DNA of 60,075 bases from Acidobacteriota bacterium. Its GTDB lineage: Bacteria > Acidobacteriota > Blastocatellia > RBC074. Below, piece after piece: positions 8,086 to 17,378 of this stretch. The stretch is taken from assembly GCA_018268995.1 (NCBI GenBank), contig JAFDVL010000032.1, positions 1 through 60,075 on the forward strand, given 5' to 3'. The number at the start of each line of letters is the position of its first letter. Position 1 is the first letter of the stretch. Made by a program: the position numbers and the translations under genes. Below the pieces are notes generated by a model. The model ran no database searches and was not told the DNA's origin. It saw only the letters and a program-made list of their open reading frames with translations.

Positions 8086-10398
8086 ATGGAGAACCCGATT
8101 CGACAAATCTACGCTTTTGAAGATTATTCTGTTGATGTTGCCGAACGCCAATTATTGCGCGGCGGAGACACCGTCTCATTGCCACCCAAAGTCTTTGATA
8201 CATTGCTGGTGCTGGTCGAAAATCGCGGACGTATTCTCGAAAAAGACTTATTAATGCAAAAAATCTGGCCCGATAGCTTTGTCGAAGAAAGCTGTCTGGC
8301 GCAGTACATTTTTCAATTGCGCAAAGCGCTTGGAGATGATGCTGCCGAGCATCGTTATATCGAGACGATTCCCAAACGTGGCTATCGTTTTATTGCCCAG
8401 GTGAAAGAGCAAACGGATGCGGCGCTGGCCCTGCCTTATGTAAATGGGAAGGGCGTAACCATCCCTGCAAATATTGTTTCAGACGCCCCATCCAGAATCG
8501 TGTTGGAGCCGCCAATGCCCTTACAAAATGGGCTTGTCAATCACACGACAATTGATCCGATTGCTGCCAGTTACCCCGTTGCCAAAGCTTTTGCCTCAGA
8601 TTCAGGGCTCCAACTCAATCCGATCATAAAAAACTCGCGCCTGTTGAATGCCGGATGGATGACAACCTTAACCATCACCGTTCTGGTTTCGCTTGTGGTC
8701 GGAATGATTCTGTTTGGGCAGGTTTTTAAGCCTGCTCCCAGCACGCCCAAGCCCGCGCAAATTACCAAGTTGACCTCATCCGGGCGCGCCATCACGCCTG
8801 CGATTTCACCCGATGGCAAATACGTCGCCTATGTTGTTGATGATTTGGGCAAACAAGGTCTCTGGATTCGCCAGACAGAAACATTGAGCAATGTGCAGGT
8901 GCAGGCTCCTTCAGACGTAAGCTATCAGGGGCTGACCTTTTCTCCTGACGGCAATTATTTGTTTTATGTTGTGTACAAAATGCCAAAGCACATTGGAGTT
9001 TTGTATCGAGTGCCGATTTTAGGGGGAACCTCGCAAAAGATTCTGGAAGACGTTGATACCGCAGTTTCATTTTCACCGGATGGGAATCGGTTTGCTTTTG
9101 TCCGCCAGTACCCCGCGACGCTTGAAACAGCTGTGATGATCGCCAATGCTGATGGTACGAATGAAACAAAGCTTTCCAGCCGAAAGATGCCCCAAACCTA
9201 TTCCATTGATGGTTTATCGTGGGCACCGGATGGAGAGTTGATCGCTATTGGCGCAAGCACCATCGGTGCTAGCGGCACGGCGATGAATTTAATTGGCATT
9301 CGCGTCCACGACGGCAGTGAAACCAACCTTTCTAATCTTTCCTGGGGGAACGTCAAACAGGTCGTTTGGAATCGCGAAGGCTGTGGCTTACTGGCGATTG
9401 GTTGGCAGCAGGCTTCGCCCGTCATGGCGAATCAGATTTGGTACATTCCTTACCCGACTGGCGAACCTCGTCGTGTGACAAATGACTTGATTAATTACAA
9501 CGGCCTCAGCTTTGCGCGGGATACGGGCAAACTGGTGACGACGCAATCCACCAAGGTTTCGCGTTTATGGCTTGTGAATGATAAACAGGAAGCTGAACAG
9601 GCAACCCAGACCGCTTCTGTTGGCATAGATTATTTCAGCGAAAAATTGGGCTTGAACTGGTTGCCGGATGGCCGTTTGATTTATGGCTCGCGGGCCAGCG
9701 GAAATGCTGATATTTGGATCATGAATCCTGATGGAAGTAGTCAGCAACAATTGACCACTGATTCTACGGTTGAAGGCCAGCCGACAGTTTCTCCTGATGG
9801 ACGCTATGTGGCATTTTTATCGAACCGGGCTGGTGGCTATCACATTTGGCGCATGGACATTGATGGTTCGCATATCAAGCAGTTGACTGATGGCCCGTGG
9901 GAAAATTCTCCGAGCTTCACGCCCGATGGCAAATGGGTTGTTTTTAATGGCACTGTGGGCGAAAAGCCTGTGATCTTAAAGGTGCCTGCTGAAGGGGGAA
10001 CTCCCATTCAATTGACGAAGGAGATTTCGTTGCGTCCGTCGGTTTCGCCAGATGGCAAGATGGTGGCGCACCTGCATATGGACGAACAAACACAGCGAAT
10101 GAGGCTCGCTGTCGTGCCACTGGAAGGCGATTCACCCGTCAAAATGTTTGAGACCTCAATCCCAGAGCCCTACATCGTGAATTGGAGTCCCGATGGAAAG
10201 ATGCTGACGTATGTTGATACACGCGATGGCGTCTCAAATATTTGGGGACATCCCCTTGATGGCTCACAAGCAAAACCTCTCACCAATTTCAAATCGGATC
10301 ATATCTTTCGATTTGCCTGGTCGAACAGCAGCAAGACAATGGCCTGTGAACGCGGCTTCTATCTGAACGATGTTGTTCTGATCAGCAATATCTCTTAA
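8086..10398 (+). CDS. Winged-helix regulator with membrane segment and TolB-like propeller
   Basis: 770 residues. Residues about 8-106 are an OmpR/CadC-type winged helix (VSLPPKVFDTLLVLVENRG, then IETIPKRGYRFIAQV, the usual recognition-helix and wing signature). One membrane segment spans about 191-212. The outer part has repeated PD40/TolB propeller blades (ISPDGKYVAYV, FSPDGNYLFYV, NPDGSSQQQLT). Such one-component membrane regulators sense outside and bind DNA inside; the ligand is unknown. It resembles the protein encoded at 23681-25981 over its whole length. No strong ribosome site precedes the ATG. Divergent from a TonB receptor, a likely target by position only. Confidence 0.88.
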   Translation: MENPIRQIYAFEDYSVDVAERQLLRGGDTVSLPPKVFDTLLVLVENRGRILEKDLLMQKIWPDSFVEESCLAQYIFQLRKALGDDAAEHRYIETIPKRGYRFIAQVKEQTDAALALPYVNGKGVTIPANIVSDAPSRIVLEPPMPLQNGLVNHTTIDPIAASYPVAKAFASDSGLQLNPIIKNSRLLNAGWMTTLTITVLVSLVVGMILFGQVFKPAPSTPKPAQITKLTSSGRAITPAISPDGKYVAYVVDDLGKQGLWIRQTETLSNVQVQAPSDVSYQGLTFSPDGNYLFYVVYKMPKHIGVLYRVPILGGTSQKILEDVDTAVSFSPDGNRFAFVRQYPATLETAVMIANADGTNETKLSSRKMPQTYSIDGLSWAPDGELIAIGASTIGASGTAMNLIGIRVHDGSETNLSNLSWGNVKQVVWNREGCGLLAIGWQQASPVMANQIWYIPYPTGEPRRVTNDLINYNGLSFARDTGKLVTTQSTKVSRLWLVNDKQEAEQATQTASVGIDYFSEKLGLNWLPDGRLIYGSRASGNADIWIMNPDGSSQQQLTTDSTVEGQPTVSPDGRYVAFLSNRAGGYHIWRMDIDGSHIKQLTDGPWENSPSFTPDGKWVVFNGTVGEKPVILKVPAEGGTPIQLTKEISLRPSVSPDGKMVAHLHMDEQTQRMRLAVVPLEGDSPVKMFETSIPEPYIVNWSPDGKMLTYVDTRDGVSNIWGHPLDGSQAKPLTNFKSDHIFRFAWSNSSKTMACERGFYLNDVVLISNIS

Positions 10399-10410
10399 TT
10401 CACTGAAAAG

Positions 10411-10552
10411 ATTCGCCACGAATTAGCACGAATAGATTATTAGCCACAGATTTTCACAGATTTCCTGGCATCAGTAGCGAGACAATCTGTTTCTGTCAGT
10501 GTTATCTGTGGCAAAGAATATTCGTGCTAATTCGTGTTCATTCGTGGCGAAT
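10411..10552. repeat. Long imperfect palindrome of the 'CACGAATTAGCACGAAT' type
   Basis: ATTCGCCACGAATTAGCACG at 10411 is mirrored by sequence ending GTTCATTCGTGGCGAAT at 10552, with inner arms GCCACAGAT / ATCTGTGGC. Similar short pieces occur at 40500-40542. It begins 12 bases after the regulator stop, so it may also end transcription. The rest of the 437-bp gap to 10836 is AT-rich with no gene seen. Confidence 0.6.
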
Positions 10553-10835
10553 TAACTCTTGCCCTACAATCACGCCGTCATCTCAATCCACCTGTTACTT
10601 CATCCTTTATTGCCCAGACCACTGATTATTTTTGACATCCATTTTGACGCCGTCAAATTCAGCGAATCTCACGCAAATATCTGATTAAGAAGCTCTTCAG
10701 AACTTAATAATCATTCCTTAACCTAAACTACAGGACATTAACCGCCCGATTTTTCTACCCTCCGGCCAACAAATCGCTAAAGGCGCATTCGGCTCGAAAG
10801 GCCAATGCCAAGTGTTCGTAACCTGGAGGTAGTTT

Positions 10836-11702
10836 ATGAAAATGGCAGGTTATTTCCGTTCTCTGATCGGCATCTCTCTCTTTCTGGCCGCTTGCACCGT
10901 GATTTGTGCGAGCGAAAAAAAAGAGGCTCCAGATGCGTATACCTATCGCCCCGGCGTTCGTAATACCACGGGGAAAAATCAGCTCAATGAAAAACAATTG
11001 AAATTGGTGATTGAAAGTTTGCAGGCCAAAACCGGATTCACCGGATTGCGCTTCGATGAAGCCGGATTCCTGACGCTGGATGATCCACAGCGTTTTGCAG
11101 GTGGTTCGGCTTCCGCCCGTGAACTGGTGGAAAAAGCAATTCAGGGCAAAGTTCAGCTCGTGCTGGAAAATCACTCGTATTCCACGAAAGTGGCATTTGC
11201 CAGCATCACCAACAACCTGGTCTTCATAAACATGTCAAGCAAGGCGCAGATGGAACATCGGAGCGTGCATATTGATTTTACGGATTTTGGTAAGCTGATT
11301 GGCTCAAAAGAAGTCCGCGCCTCATTTGATCTGGGCATTGTGCTGTTGCATGAATTTGTCCACGGTGCGATGAATTTGTTGGATCGAGTTGACGAGTGGG
11401 AAGAGATTGGTGAATGTGAACGCTTTGTAAATACGATCCGTAAAGAACTGGAATTACCAGAGCGTCAACATTACGTCGCTCGCAGCCAGACAGTGCAAAC
11501 TCCGATGGGATGGACGGTGCGGATGGCGGAATTGCAATTTGCTCGCACGAATTATAAAAATGGAACGTTGAAAACCGACGAATTTAAATTGAATTGGGAT
11601 GTCTCACGGGTTGGGACGGGAATTCGCGAAACGCTCGGCCCGCCACCGAATGTCGTAGCGACAAAGAATAATGAGCGAAAGTCCACGGCGTCGGTTCCCT
11701 AA
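10836..11702 (+). CDS. Secreted lipoprotein with HExxH zinc-peptidase motif
   Basis: 288 residues with a good GGAGGT ribosome site. The N-terminus is a signal with a lipobox LAAC (Cys20), so the mature protein is probably lipid-anchored. Residues 172-176 are HEFVH inside a hydrophobic helix (LLHEFVHGAMN), the classical zincin signature; an E-rich stretch follows (EWEEIGECERF) that could give a third ligand. No family was recognised outside this motif. The next gene begins 20 bp downstream, so they are probably cotranscribed. Peptidase activity is inferred from the motif only; a substrate is unknown. Confidence 0.7.
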   Translation: MKMAGYFRSLIGISLFLAACTVICASEKKEAPDAYTYRPGVRNTTGKNQLNEKQLKLVIESLQAKTGFTGLRFDEAGFLTLDDPQRFAGGSASARELVEKAIQGKVQLVLENHSYSTKVAFASITNNLVFINMSSKAQMEHRSVHIDFTDFGKLIGSKEVRASFDLGIVLLHEFVHGAMNLLDRVDEWEEIGECERFVNTIRKELELPERQHYVARSQTVQTPMGWTVRMAELQFARTNYKNGTLKTDEFKLNWDVSRVGTGIRETLGPPPNVVATKNNERKSTASVP

Positions 11703-11722
11703 TGGTTTCGTAGAAGATCGTT

Positions 11723-12598
11723 ATGCAGAAACAACAAATCATCTTGATCACCCTGATTTTATTGCCGTTGATGCTGGTTTTGGGACAGGCACCGAAGCTT
11801 TCCCCGGTGCTTGAATCATTGGTCAAATCCGAACGGGACTTTGCCAGATATTCCGTGGCGAACGGTCAACGCGAAGCCTTTCTGACATTTTTTGCGGAAG
11901 ATGGTGTTGCTTTTAATCCACGTCCATTTGTTTCAAATGAATACTTGCGCAAGCAACCACCAACACCAAAACCGCAACCGTTTATTCTCAACTGGCAACC
12001 GATGTTTGCCGATGTTTCTGCGGCTGGAGATTTAGGATTTACCACCGGGCCATATGCCGTTTCTGCTGAGAATCGTCCCACTCGACATGGGATGTATTTT
12101 TCAGTCTGGAAAAAACAAAAGGACAACACCTGGAAGGTCGTAGCCGACATTGGCGTCCCGGTGCCGCAGGCTGTTGCGCCGCTCACGACTGAATGCACGG
12201 CTGCCTCGCACCCAACCGCGAAACCGATGAAAGGCGATCCCGCAACGCTGTTGCAACTGGAAGCGGAGTTTGCTCGACAGCTCAAGAGCGAAGGCGCGCT
12301 AAAAACTTATTCGCGCTACATCAATGCTGAATCGCGTTTGCATCGTGTTGGGCAGATGCCATTGGTTGGGCAGGCAGCGATTACACAACATCTGACACAG
12401 ACGAACCTGAGCCTTGTCACCACTGCTGAGAAATCTGACATCGCAAGTTCCGGCGATCTCGGCTATGTGTACGGCAGCTATGAAACACAAGCGGACAAAG
12501 GTTATTTTTTACGTGTGTGGCGGCGCGATGTGAAAGGGAATTGGACCTTGATGGCAGACATTGCGATTCCTTTTCCGCCAGCAACAAAATCAAATTGA
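11723..12598 (+). CDS. Secreted protein with two NTF2/DUF4440-like domains
   Basis: 291 residues. MQKQQIILITLILLPLMLVL is a signal peptide. Two similar alpha+beta halves follow (about 30-150 and 165-290), each with the cone-fold pattern: helix with ..ERDFARYSVANGQREAFLTF / ..EAEFARQLKSEGALKTYSRY, then FxxDG..FxP, then strands ending G(F/Y)..GxY and a final VWKKQ..WKVVADI / VWRRD..WTLMADI. DUF4440-like domains are common periplasmic proteins of unknown role in Acidobacteriota. The tandem form suggests internal duplication. It lies between the HExxH lipoprotein and the serine hydrolase, 21 bp from each. Confidence 0.75.
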   Translation: MQKQQIILITLILLPLMLVLGQAPKLSPVLESLVKSERDFARYSVANGQREAFLTFFAEDGVAFNPRPFVSNEYLRKQPPTPKPQPFILNWQPMFADVSAAGDLGFTTGPYAVSAENRPTRHGMYFSVWKKQKDNTWKVVADIGVPVPQAVAPLTTECTAASHPTAKPMKGDPATLLQLEAEFARQLKSEGALKTYSRYINAESRLHRVGQMPLVGQAAITQHLTQTNLSLVTTAEKSDIASSGDLGYVYGSYETQADKGYFLRVWRRDVKGNWTLMADIAIPFPPATKSN

Positions 12599-12619
12599 TG
12601 GAAACGGATAGCGCGTAAA

Positions 12620-13774
12620 ATGATCAGAAAAATAATCTTTATCGGAACTCTCCTTTGGCTTTTGTGTGGCCAGAGTTTCTCCCAAGCCAACCTCAATCAA
12701 CTCCGCCAAAAAATTGAAGCCAAACTCAGTGAACTCAAAGCAAGTGCTGAATATCCCGGTGTGACGGTGGGATTTGTTTTACCTGATGGCACTTCCAGTT
12801 CAGTTTCTGTCGGCTATGCGAATCTTGAAAGTCAGACGTCGCTCAAACCGAGGGATCGGATGCTGGCAGGCAGCATTGGCAAGACCTATGTGGCGGCGGT
12901 CGTGCTGCAACTTGTGCAGGAAGGCAAACTTCAGCTGGATGACAAAATTGAAAAATGGTTCGGTCGAGAATCGTGGTTTGAGCGCTTGCCCAATGCACAT
13001 GATTTGACGCTGCGAATGTTGATGAATCATTCCAGTGGGATTCCTGAGCATGTGCTGGACAAAAACTTTCTGGCGGCGATCAAGGCCAATCCTGATCGCG
13101 TCTGGAAGCCCGAAGAACTGATCAACTATGTCCTTGATGCCAAGCCGTTGTTTGTTGCGGGCAAGGGCTATTCATATGCAGACACGAATTACATTTTAGT
13201 CGGGATGATCTTTGAACGCGTGACGAAGAAGAACCTTTATTCTGAAGTGCAGCGCCGCATTTTGAAGCCTCTGAAACTGGAACGCACGATTCCTTCGGAT
13301 CGTCGCGTGTTGCCCGAACTCATCACGGGCTATTCGATGCCCAATAGTCCGTTCGGCTATGAAGGCGCAATGCTGCGAGAAGGAAAATTTGTTTTCAATC
13401 CGCAAATGGAATGGACGGGCGGCGGCTTTGCCTCCACTGCCGAAGACCTCGCCAAATGGGCCAAGGCCTTGTATGAAGGAAAGGTTCTAAAAGCCGAAAC
13501 GCTGACCCAAATGCTGACGGGTATTGAAACATCCGGCGGTCGCGGCGGCGGGCAGGGCAGCAAATACGGCCTCGCCTGCCAAATTCGTCCGAGCGAATGG
13601 GGCGTGAGTTATGGTCACGGCGGCTGGTTTCCCGGCTATTTGTCAGAGATGGAATATTTCCCCGAAAAGAAAATTGCGATTGCCGTGCAATTCAATACGG
13701 ACGCAGGCCGACAGATCAAACGCGGCTTGCGCGCCTACATTGCCGAGGTCGCAAAGATTATTTTGAATCAATAA
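12620..13774 (+). CDS. Serine hydrolase, class C beta-lactamase fold
   Basis: 384 residues with a signal peptide ([21 protein letters not shown]). The three active-site boxes are visible: S85-I-G-K88 (SxxK), Y186-A-D (in place of the usual YxN) and H333-G-G (KTG equivalent). This set fits the beta-lactamase/esterase/D-peptidase family PF00144 rather than a true resistance enzyme; the Asn-to-Asp change in box two is seen in some esterases. Exported hydrolase acting on a peptide, ester or D-amino acid substrate. Third gene of a three-gene run. Its stop is only two bases from the stop of the convergent vWA gene. Confidence 0.88.
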   Translation: MIRKIIFIGTLLWLLCGQSFSQANLNQLRQKIEAKLSELKASAEYPGVTVGFVLPDGTSSSVSVGYANLESQTSLKPRDRMLAGSIGKTYVAAVVLQLVQEGKLQLDDKIEKWFGRESWFERLPNAHDLTLRMLMNHSSGIPEHVLDKNFLAAIKANPDRVWKPEELINYVLDAKPLFVAGKGYSYADTNYILVGMIFERVTKKNLYSEVQRRILKPLKLERTIPSDRRVLPELITGYSMPNSPFGYEGAMLREGKFVFNPQMEWTGGGFASTAEDLAKWAKALYEGKVLKAETLTQMLTGIETSGGRGGGQGSKYGLACQIRPSEWGVSYGHGGWFPGYLSEMEYFPEKKIAIAVQFNTDAGRQIKRGLRAYIAEVAKIILNQ

Positions 13775-13776
13775 GC

Positions 13777-16700
13777 CTATTTCTTCCTGCCCGAAGCAGG
13801 TATCGGCGGTGGAGCAAATGAGAGATGGACTATGAATTTGCCATCTGTCGGATTGGGAGCAGTCACCGGAATTGATAAATTAAAGGAGTTCGATGTCAGG
13901 GCTGCCTTTTGATTGCCTGTGGCCGTTCTTTCCTTCGGGTCTTTTTTATTGGGTCGCGTGCCAGTGACGACAAATTCTGTTTCCTGCCCTGCTTGCGAAC
14001 ACCAAATGCGGCCGCCTGAAGGTTGTGCTTCTTTCCCTTCATAATAATTCGTTTCAGGCAGGGTAACTATATCGCTTCCATTTGCCGTGATGTTGAACCC
14101 CCAAATTTCTGACGAACCACTGCCTGTGTCGAGAACTTCAATCCGATTTATTCTTACACTATAACAATTCCTGGACGGGCTTTGGACAGGAGAAGCATTC
14201 GTGGTGGGTTTTATCACGACTAGAATTACTTCCTGCCCAGGTTTTAGCGGAACTCCTGATTCCGGCGACTGTCTGATTACCGTATCAAGTTTTCCCGTCG
14301 CGTCTTCGTTGTATTGCGGTGTTACTTGTAGCTTGAGGCCGAGCGCATCCAGTTGCTGCCGAGCCGCAGTATATTCTCGTCCCACCACATTCGGCATTAC
14401 GATTGACTGCTGCGCCATATTTGATTGCTGCGTCGCATTTGCCTCATACGGTTTTTCGATGACGATGGTTGTTTGCGCAGAAGCCGAACACTTGCTATTC
14501 GCATCGGTGACACGCAGATTGAGCGTAATGCTTGTGCCCGGAGCTACGCCGGTTGTATCAAGCACAAACATTTCATTATAACGATTAAAGCCGCTGGAGC
14601 GAATTTTGCCTGCTGAAGCCGTCCACTGAAATGATAAAACACTGTTACGTAGCCGATATGAAGTCCAAAAAGATGATAAATTACGGTCACGTTCCACCCC
14701 TTTTTGCACATTGGCAGAAAGCGGAATCTCTGTGCCAGCGGGGACACTCTTTTCTTCAATTGTGATGATCGCTTGCGGGCTGAAGCAGTCCCCATACACT
14801 GGCATCAGGGTCGTCCCTAACCCGCAATTCACCGGAGTGATTTTCCCCGCTATGATTTGAACCTCTGCACATTTAAAGCTAAAGGTGCCCCTCTCGGTCA
14901 GCGTGGTTCTAGCATCCAGAACTCTATATTTTCCTAAGGCAAGTTTATTAATAATCGGGCTGCTAATCGGTAGCGTGTAGCTGGAGATTCTTTGGCTTTT
15001 TTGGTCTTGCAATCTGACGGAGAGTAACGGTTGTGCCTGACTTTTGTTTCCTTTGGTTGCAAGATCAGGGACATCAAAATCCAGTCGAATCCCCCCATAT
15101 TCAGTTGCCGGAGTAGGCGAAACATCTGGCTGCGGAGTTGGCTTGGGCGATGTCTTCAGCACCACTTCAAGCAGCTCTTCTTTAGGGTCTTGCCGAATGA
15201 TTGAATCTTTCGTTTGCGTCGCTGGTCTCAAGGGAGCAAGAAGCCCTGCGAGTAAAATTGCCAGCGGGACGATAGACGCAAAGACTACGCCGGGCTTCAG
15301 TCCCAACAGTGGAATGCCATGTGGAAAGATTCGATTTCGCCATTCTGCGGGCAGGCGTTGCGTGAGTGCTTTGGCCGCTGGTGTCAGCGGTTCTGCGTCA
15401 ACTTCGCGCAAAGTTGCATATTCACGCAGCGTCAAACTCGGCGGCAGTTCGCTGAATTTCCTGCGTAATTCTTTCGCCTGTTCGTCATCGCGATTCGCCA
15501 GCCATTCGTGCAGGTTGACTTGCAGCGCCATCGTTTCTTTCGCCCATGAGCCATTGAACTTCGGAAAATTTTTCAGCAATTCATTCGTCGTGAGTTGCAG
15601 CAATTCCGCTAATTTCTGGCTGACCTTTTTTTGATTGCCTGGTGTTAGGCGACGCATCAGGCAATAGCGCAAATCATCCGGCATTGCGCCTTCCTGGAAC
15701 CAGGGCAGGCGAGCCAGTCGCAGAATATCCTTTTCCCATAGCTGGCCTTCCGGCATCACCTGCTCGCCCAAACAGAGCGTCAAATCCCACTGCAATTCTG
15801 GATACACCGCGCAGGCACAAACCCACTGAAACAAATTGTCATCGTGCAGATAAGCTTGGAGTTTATCGGCTGTTTTTTCAGCAGACGAATCGTAAGTAAA
15901 CGTCGGCAGCGGATCATCCTCGCAACGGTTGCGCCAGGCGCGCAGATCCGGGCGATTCTGCAATTCAAAATGGGTGATGGCTTCGCGCAATCCTTCCAGC
16001 GTTGCAGGCAAGACCAGAAAGAGGTCGGCAAGCTTGCGCTCGCGACGTCCCCATTGAACCGGGGAAATTGGCGACAACAAGGCGCGATCATCCCAATCAG
16101 CAAACCATTCTGCCCAATCCGCAAGTTCGCCAGATTGCGGGTCCAGAAAACGCGTGCCATTGCCATACACGATTAACCGATGACCACGGCGTGGCAGGTC
16201 TTCCAGCAATGTGCCCGTGCGATAATCGTTGCGATAGCAAATACGCGGATCGCTGTCGTAGAAATATCGCTCGATAAAAATATCTTCGCTCTGAAGTCGC
16301 GCGACGAAATCATCGAAAAATTGTGCCTGATGATCCAGCAGGGAAGTCCGATCAATCAGGATCAGATATTCAGGCACTTTGCTGATCGGGCGAAACTGTA
16401 ATGTTGGGTAGCCCAATCGAGAGATCGTTGCGGCAATCGTGGCTTCGACATCCAACCGAAGCGACTCGCCCTGTTGGCGTCGTCGCAACAAACGCGTCGT
16501 CGCATTGAACGATCCGATTTCATGCAATCGCTGCGTCGTCTTTGGGACACTCAACGGCCAGGTGAAGGGCGAACGTTTGTCTTGTTGTTCTGTATCCAGC
16601 CGACGTTGCTTGCGAGTTCGCCAGAACCACCAGATTGCGGCCCCCAGCAACGGGGTGACGGCAACGGCGAACAACAGCCAATACCAGTTGCGGCGCGCCC

Positions 16701-17307
16701 ATCCATCCACTTGCGTTTGTTGCTTTAGATCGGGCAATTGGATTGTTTCTCGGCTGATAATTCGCTCCCAGTTCGGATCGTCTGGTTGTCCCAGCGGACG
16801 TGTAATGAAGGTGCTGTTAGCGGGTGTTGGCGCGGGCGTCGGCGTTATCTCTGGCGTTGGCACAGGCGTCGGTGTTGGGGACGGCCACAAGTTTGTTTTG
16901 ACGTAAGGTCGTGAAAACCACAGGCCACCTGCAATCAGTAAGCAGATCGTTGACAGGGTGGCGAGCTTGGCTAAATTCCAGGGCGTTGAAGTGCCAGGGC
17001 TGACAACCTCGGCAGAAACTTCTTTTGGTGAAGGTTGGTTTGTCGCAGAAAGGGAATCGTCGTTCAGCGCATCGCCAAAGTGCGATTCAAAGATTTCATA
17101 AAATCGCTTTTGCTGTTTTTCATTCGTAGCGAAGAGAGGGCAGAGCATGAACTTGAGCTGTGAGGGCGCGCAAAGAAATCCGGGCTGACTCAGCAATTGC
17201 TGCACACGCAAATAATCATCCACGCCGATGTCGAAATTCTCGGCACGTAGCAAGGCCAGAAGCTCACCGAGCAGTAACGGGTCTGATTGTGCGTGAAGGT
17301 TGTCCAT
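13777..17307 (-). CDS. Membrane vWA protein with C-terminal PASTA domain (MoxR partner)
   Basis: 1176 residues. N-terminal helical part (about 8-80) resembles the region before the vWA domain of CoxE-type proteins. Membrane segments at about 112-131 and 207-229 enclose a Pro/Thr-rich linker with TPTP repeats (141-165). A vWA-like domain follows (about 285-480) with a divergent MIDAS, D319-R-T-S322, then an all-helical part, a third membrane segment (about 672-692), a beta-sandwich region with a PKD-like pattern (SFxWTASAGKI..), and a PASTA domain (about 971-1036, MPNVVG...A..QLDALGLKL). In vWA-MoxR conflict systems the vWA protein is the scaffold acted on by MoxR. PASTA domains bind muropeptides in Ser/Thr kinases, so a cell-wall sensing role is possible (inference). 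Last gene of the TIR operon. Confidence 0.8.
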   Translation of the reverse strand: MDNLHAQSDPLLLGELLALLRAENFDIGVDDYLRVQQLLSQPGFLCAPSQLKFMLCPLFATNEKQQKRFYEIFESHFGDALNDDSLSATNQPSPKEVSAEVVSPGTSTPWNLAKLATLSTICLLIAGGLWFSRPYVKTNLWPSPTPTPVPTPEITPTPAPTPANSTFITRPLGQPDDPNWERIISRETIQLPDLKQQTQVDGWARRNWYWLLFAVAVTPLLGAAIWWFWRTRKQRRLDTEQQDKRSPFTWPLSVPKTTQRLHEIGSFNATTRLLRRRQQGESLRLDVEATIAATISRLGYPTLQFRPISKVPEYLILIDRTSLLDHQAQFFDDFVARLQSEDIFIERYFYDSDPRICYRNDYRTGTLLEDLPRRGHRLIVYGNGTRFLDPQSGELADWAEWFADWDDRALLSPISPVQWGRRERKLADLFLVLPATLEGLREAITHFELQNRPDLRAWRNRCEDDPLPTFTYDSSAEKTADKLQAYLHDDNLFQWVCACAVYPELQWDLTLCLGEQVMPEGQLWEKDILRLARLPWFQEGAMPDDLRYCLMRRLTPGNQKKVSQKLAELLQLTTNELLKNFPKFNGSWAKETMALQVNLHEWLANRDDEQAKELRRKFSELPPSLTLREYATLREVDAEPLTPAAKALTQRLPAEWRNRIFPHGIPLLGLKPGVVFASIVPLAILLAGLLAPLRPATQTKDSIIRQDPKEELLEVVLKTSPKPTPQPDVSPTPATEYGGIRLDFDVPDLATKGNKSQAQPLLSVRLQDQKSQRISSYTLPISSPIINKLALGKYRVLDARTTLTERGTFSFKCAEVQIIAGKITPVNCGLGTTLMPVYGDCFSPQAIITIEEKSVPAGTEIPLSANVQKGVERDRNLSSFWTSYRLRNSVLSFQWTASAGKIRSSGFNRYNEMFVLDTTGVAPGTSITLNLRVTDANSKCSASAQTTIVIEKPYEANATQQSNMAQQSIVMPNVVGREYTAARQQLDALGLKLQVTPQYNEDATGKLDTVIRQSPESGVPLKPGQEVILVVIKPTTNASPVQSPSRNCYSVRINRIEVLDTGSGSSEIWGFNITANGSDIVTLPETNYYEGKEAQPSGGRIWCSQAGQETEFVVTGTRPNKKDPKERTATGNQKAALTSNSFNLSIPVTAPNPTDGKFIVHLSFAPPPIPASGRKK

Positions 17308-17319
17308 CGCTTTGAGCTG

Positions 17320-17374
17320 AGTATCGCGGTCGGGAGCGCTGCGCCTGCCTCTTTACGCTTCCGACCGCGATACT
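17320..17374. repeat. Hairpin in the gap between MoxR and vWA genes
   Basis: Arms AGTATCGCGGTCGG (17320-17333) and CCGACCGCGATACT (17361-17374) pair perfectly over 14 bp around a 27-nt loop, filling nearly the whole 71-bp gap. It may be an inserted palindromic repeat, an attenuator, or an mRNA stability element that sets the MoxR:vWA ratio. Confidence 0.6.
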
Positions 17375-17378
17375 GAAT

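Noticed and set aside
12620..13774. True class C beta-lactamase giving resistance
   Set aside because: The second box is YAD rather than YxN and the overall pattern fits general esterase/D-peptidase members of the fold.
17320..17374. CRISPR-like or attenuator repeat between moxR and vWA
   Set aside because: Only one pair of inverted arms with no repeat-spacer periodicity, so not CRISPR; kept as a hairpin only.
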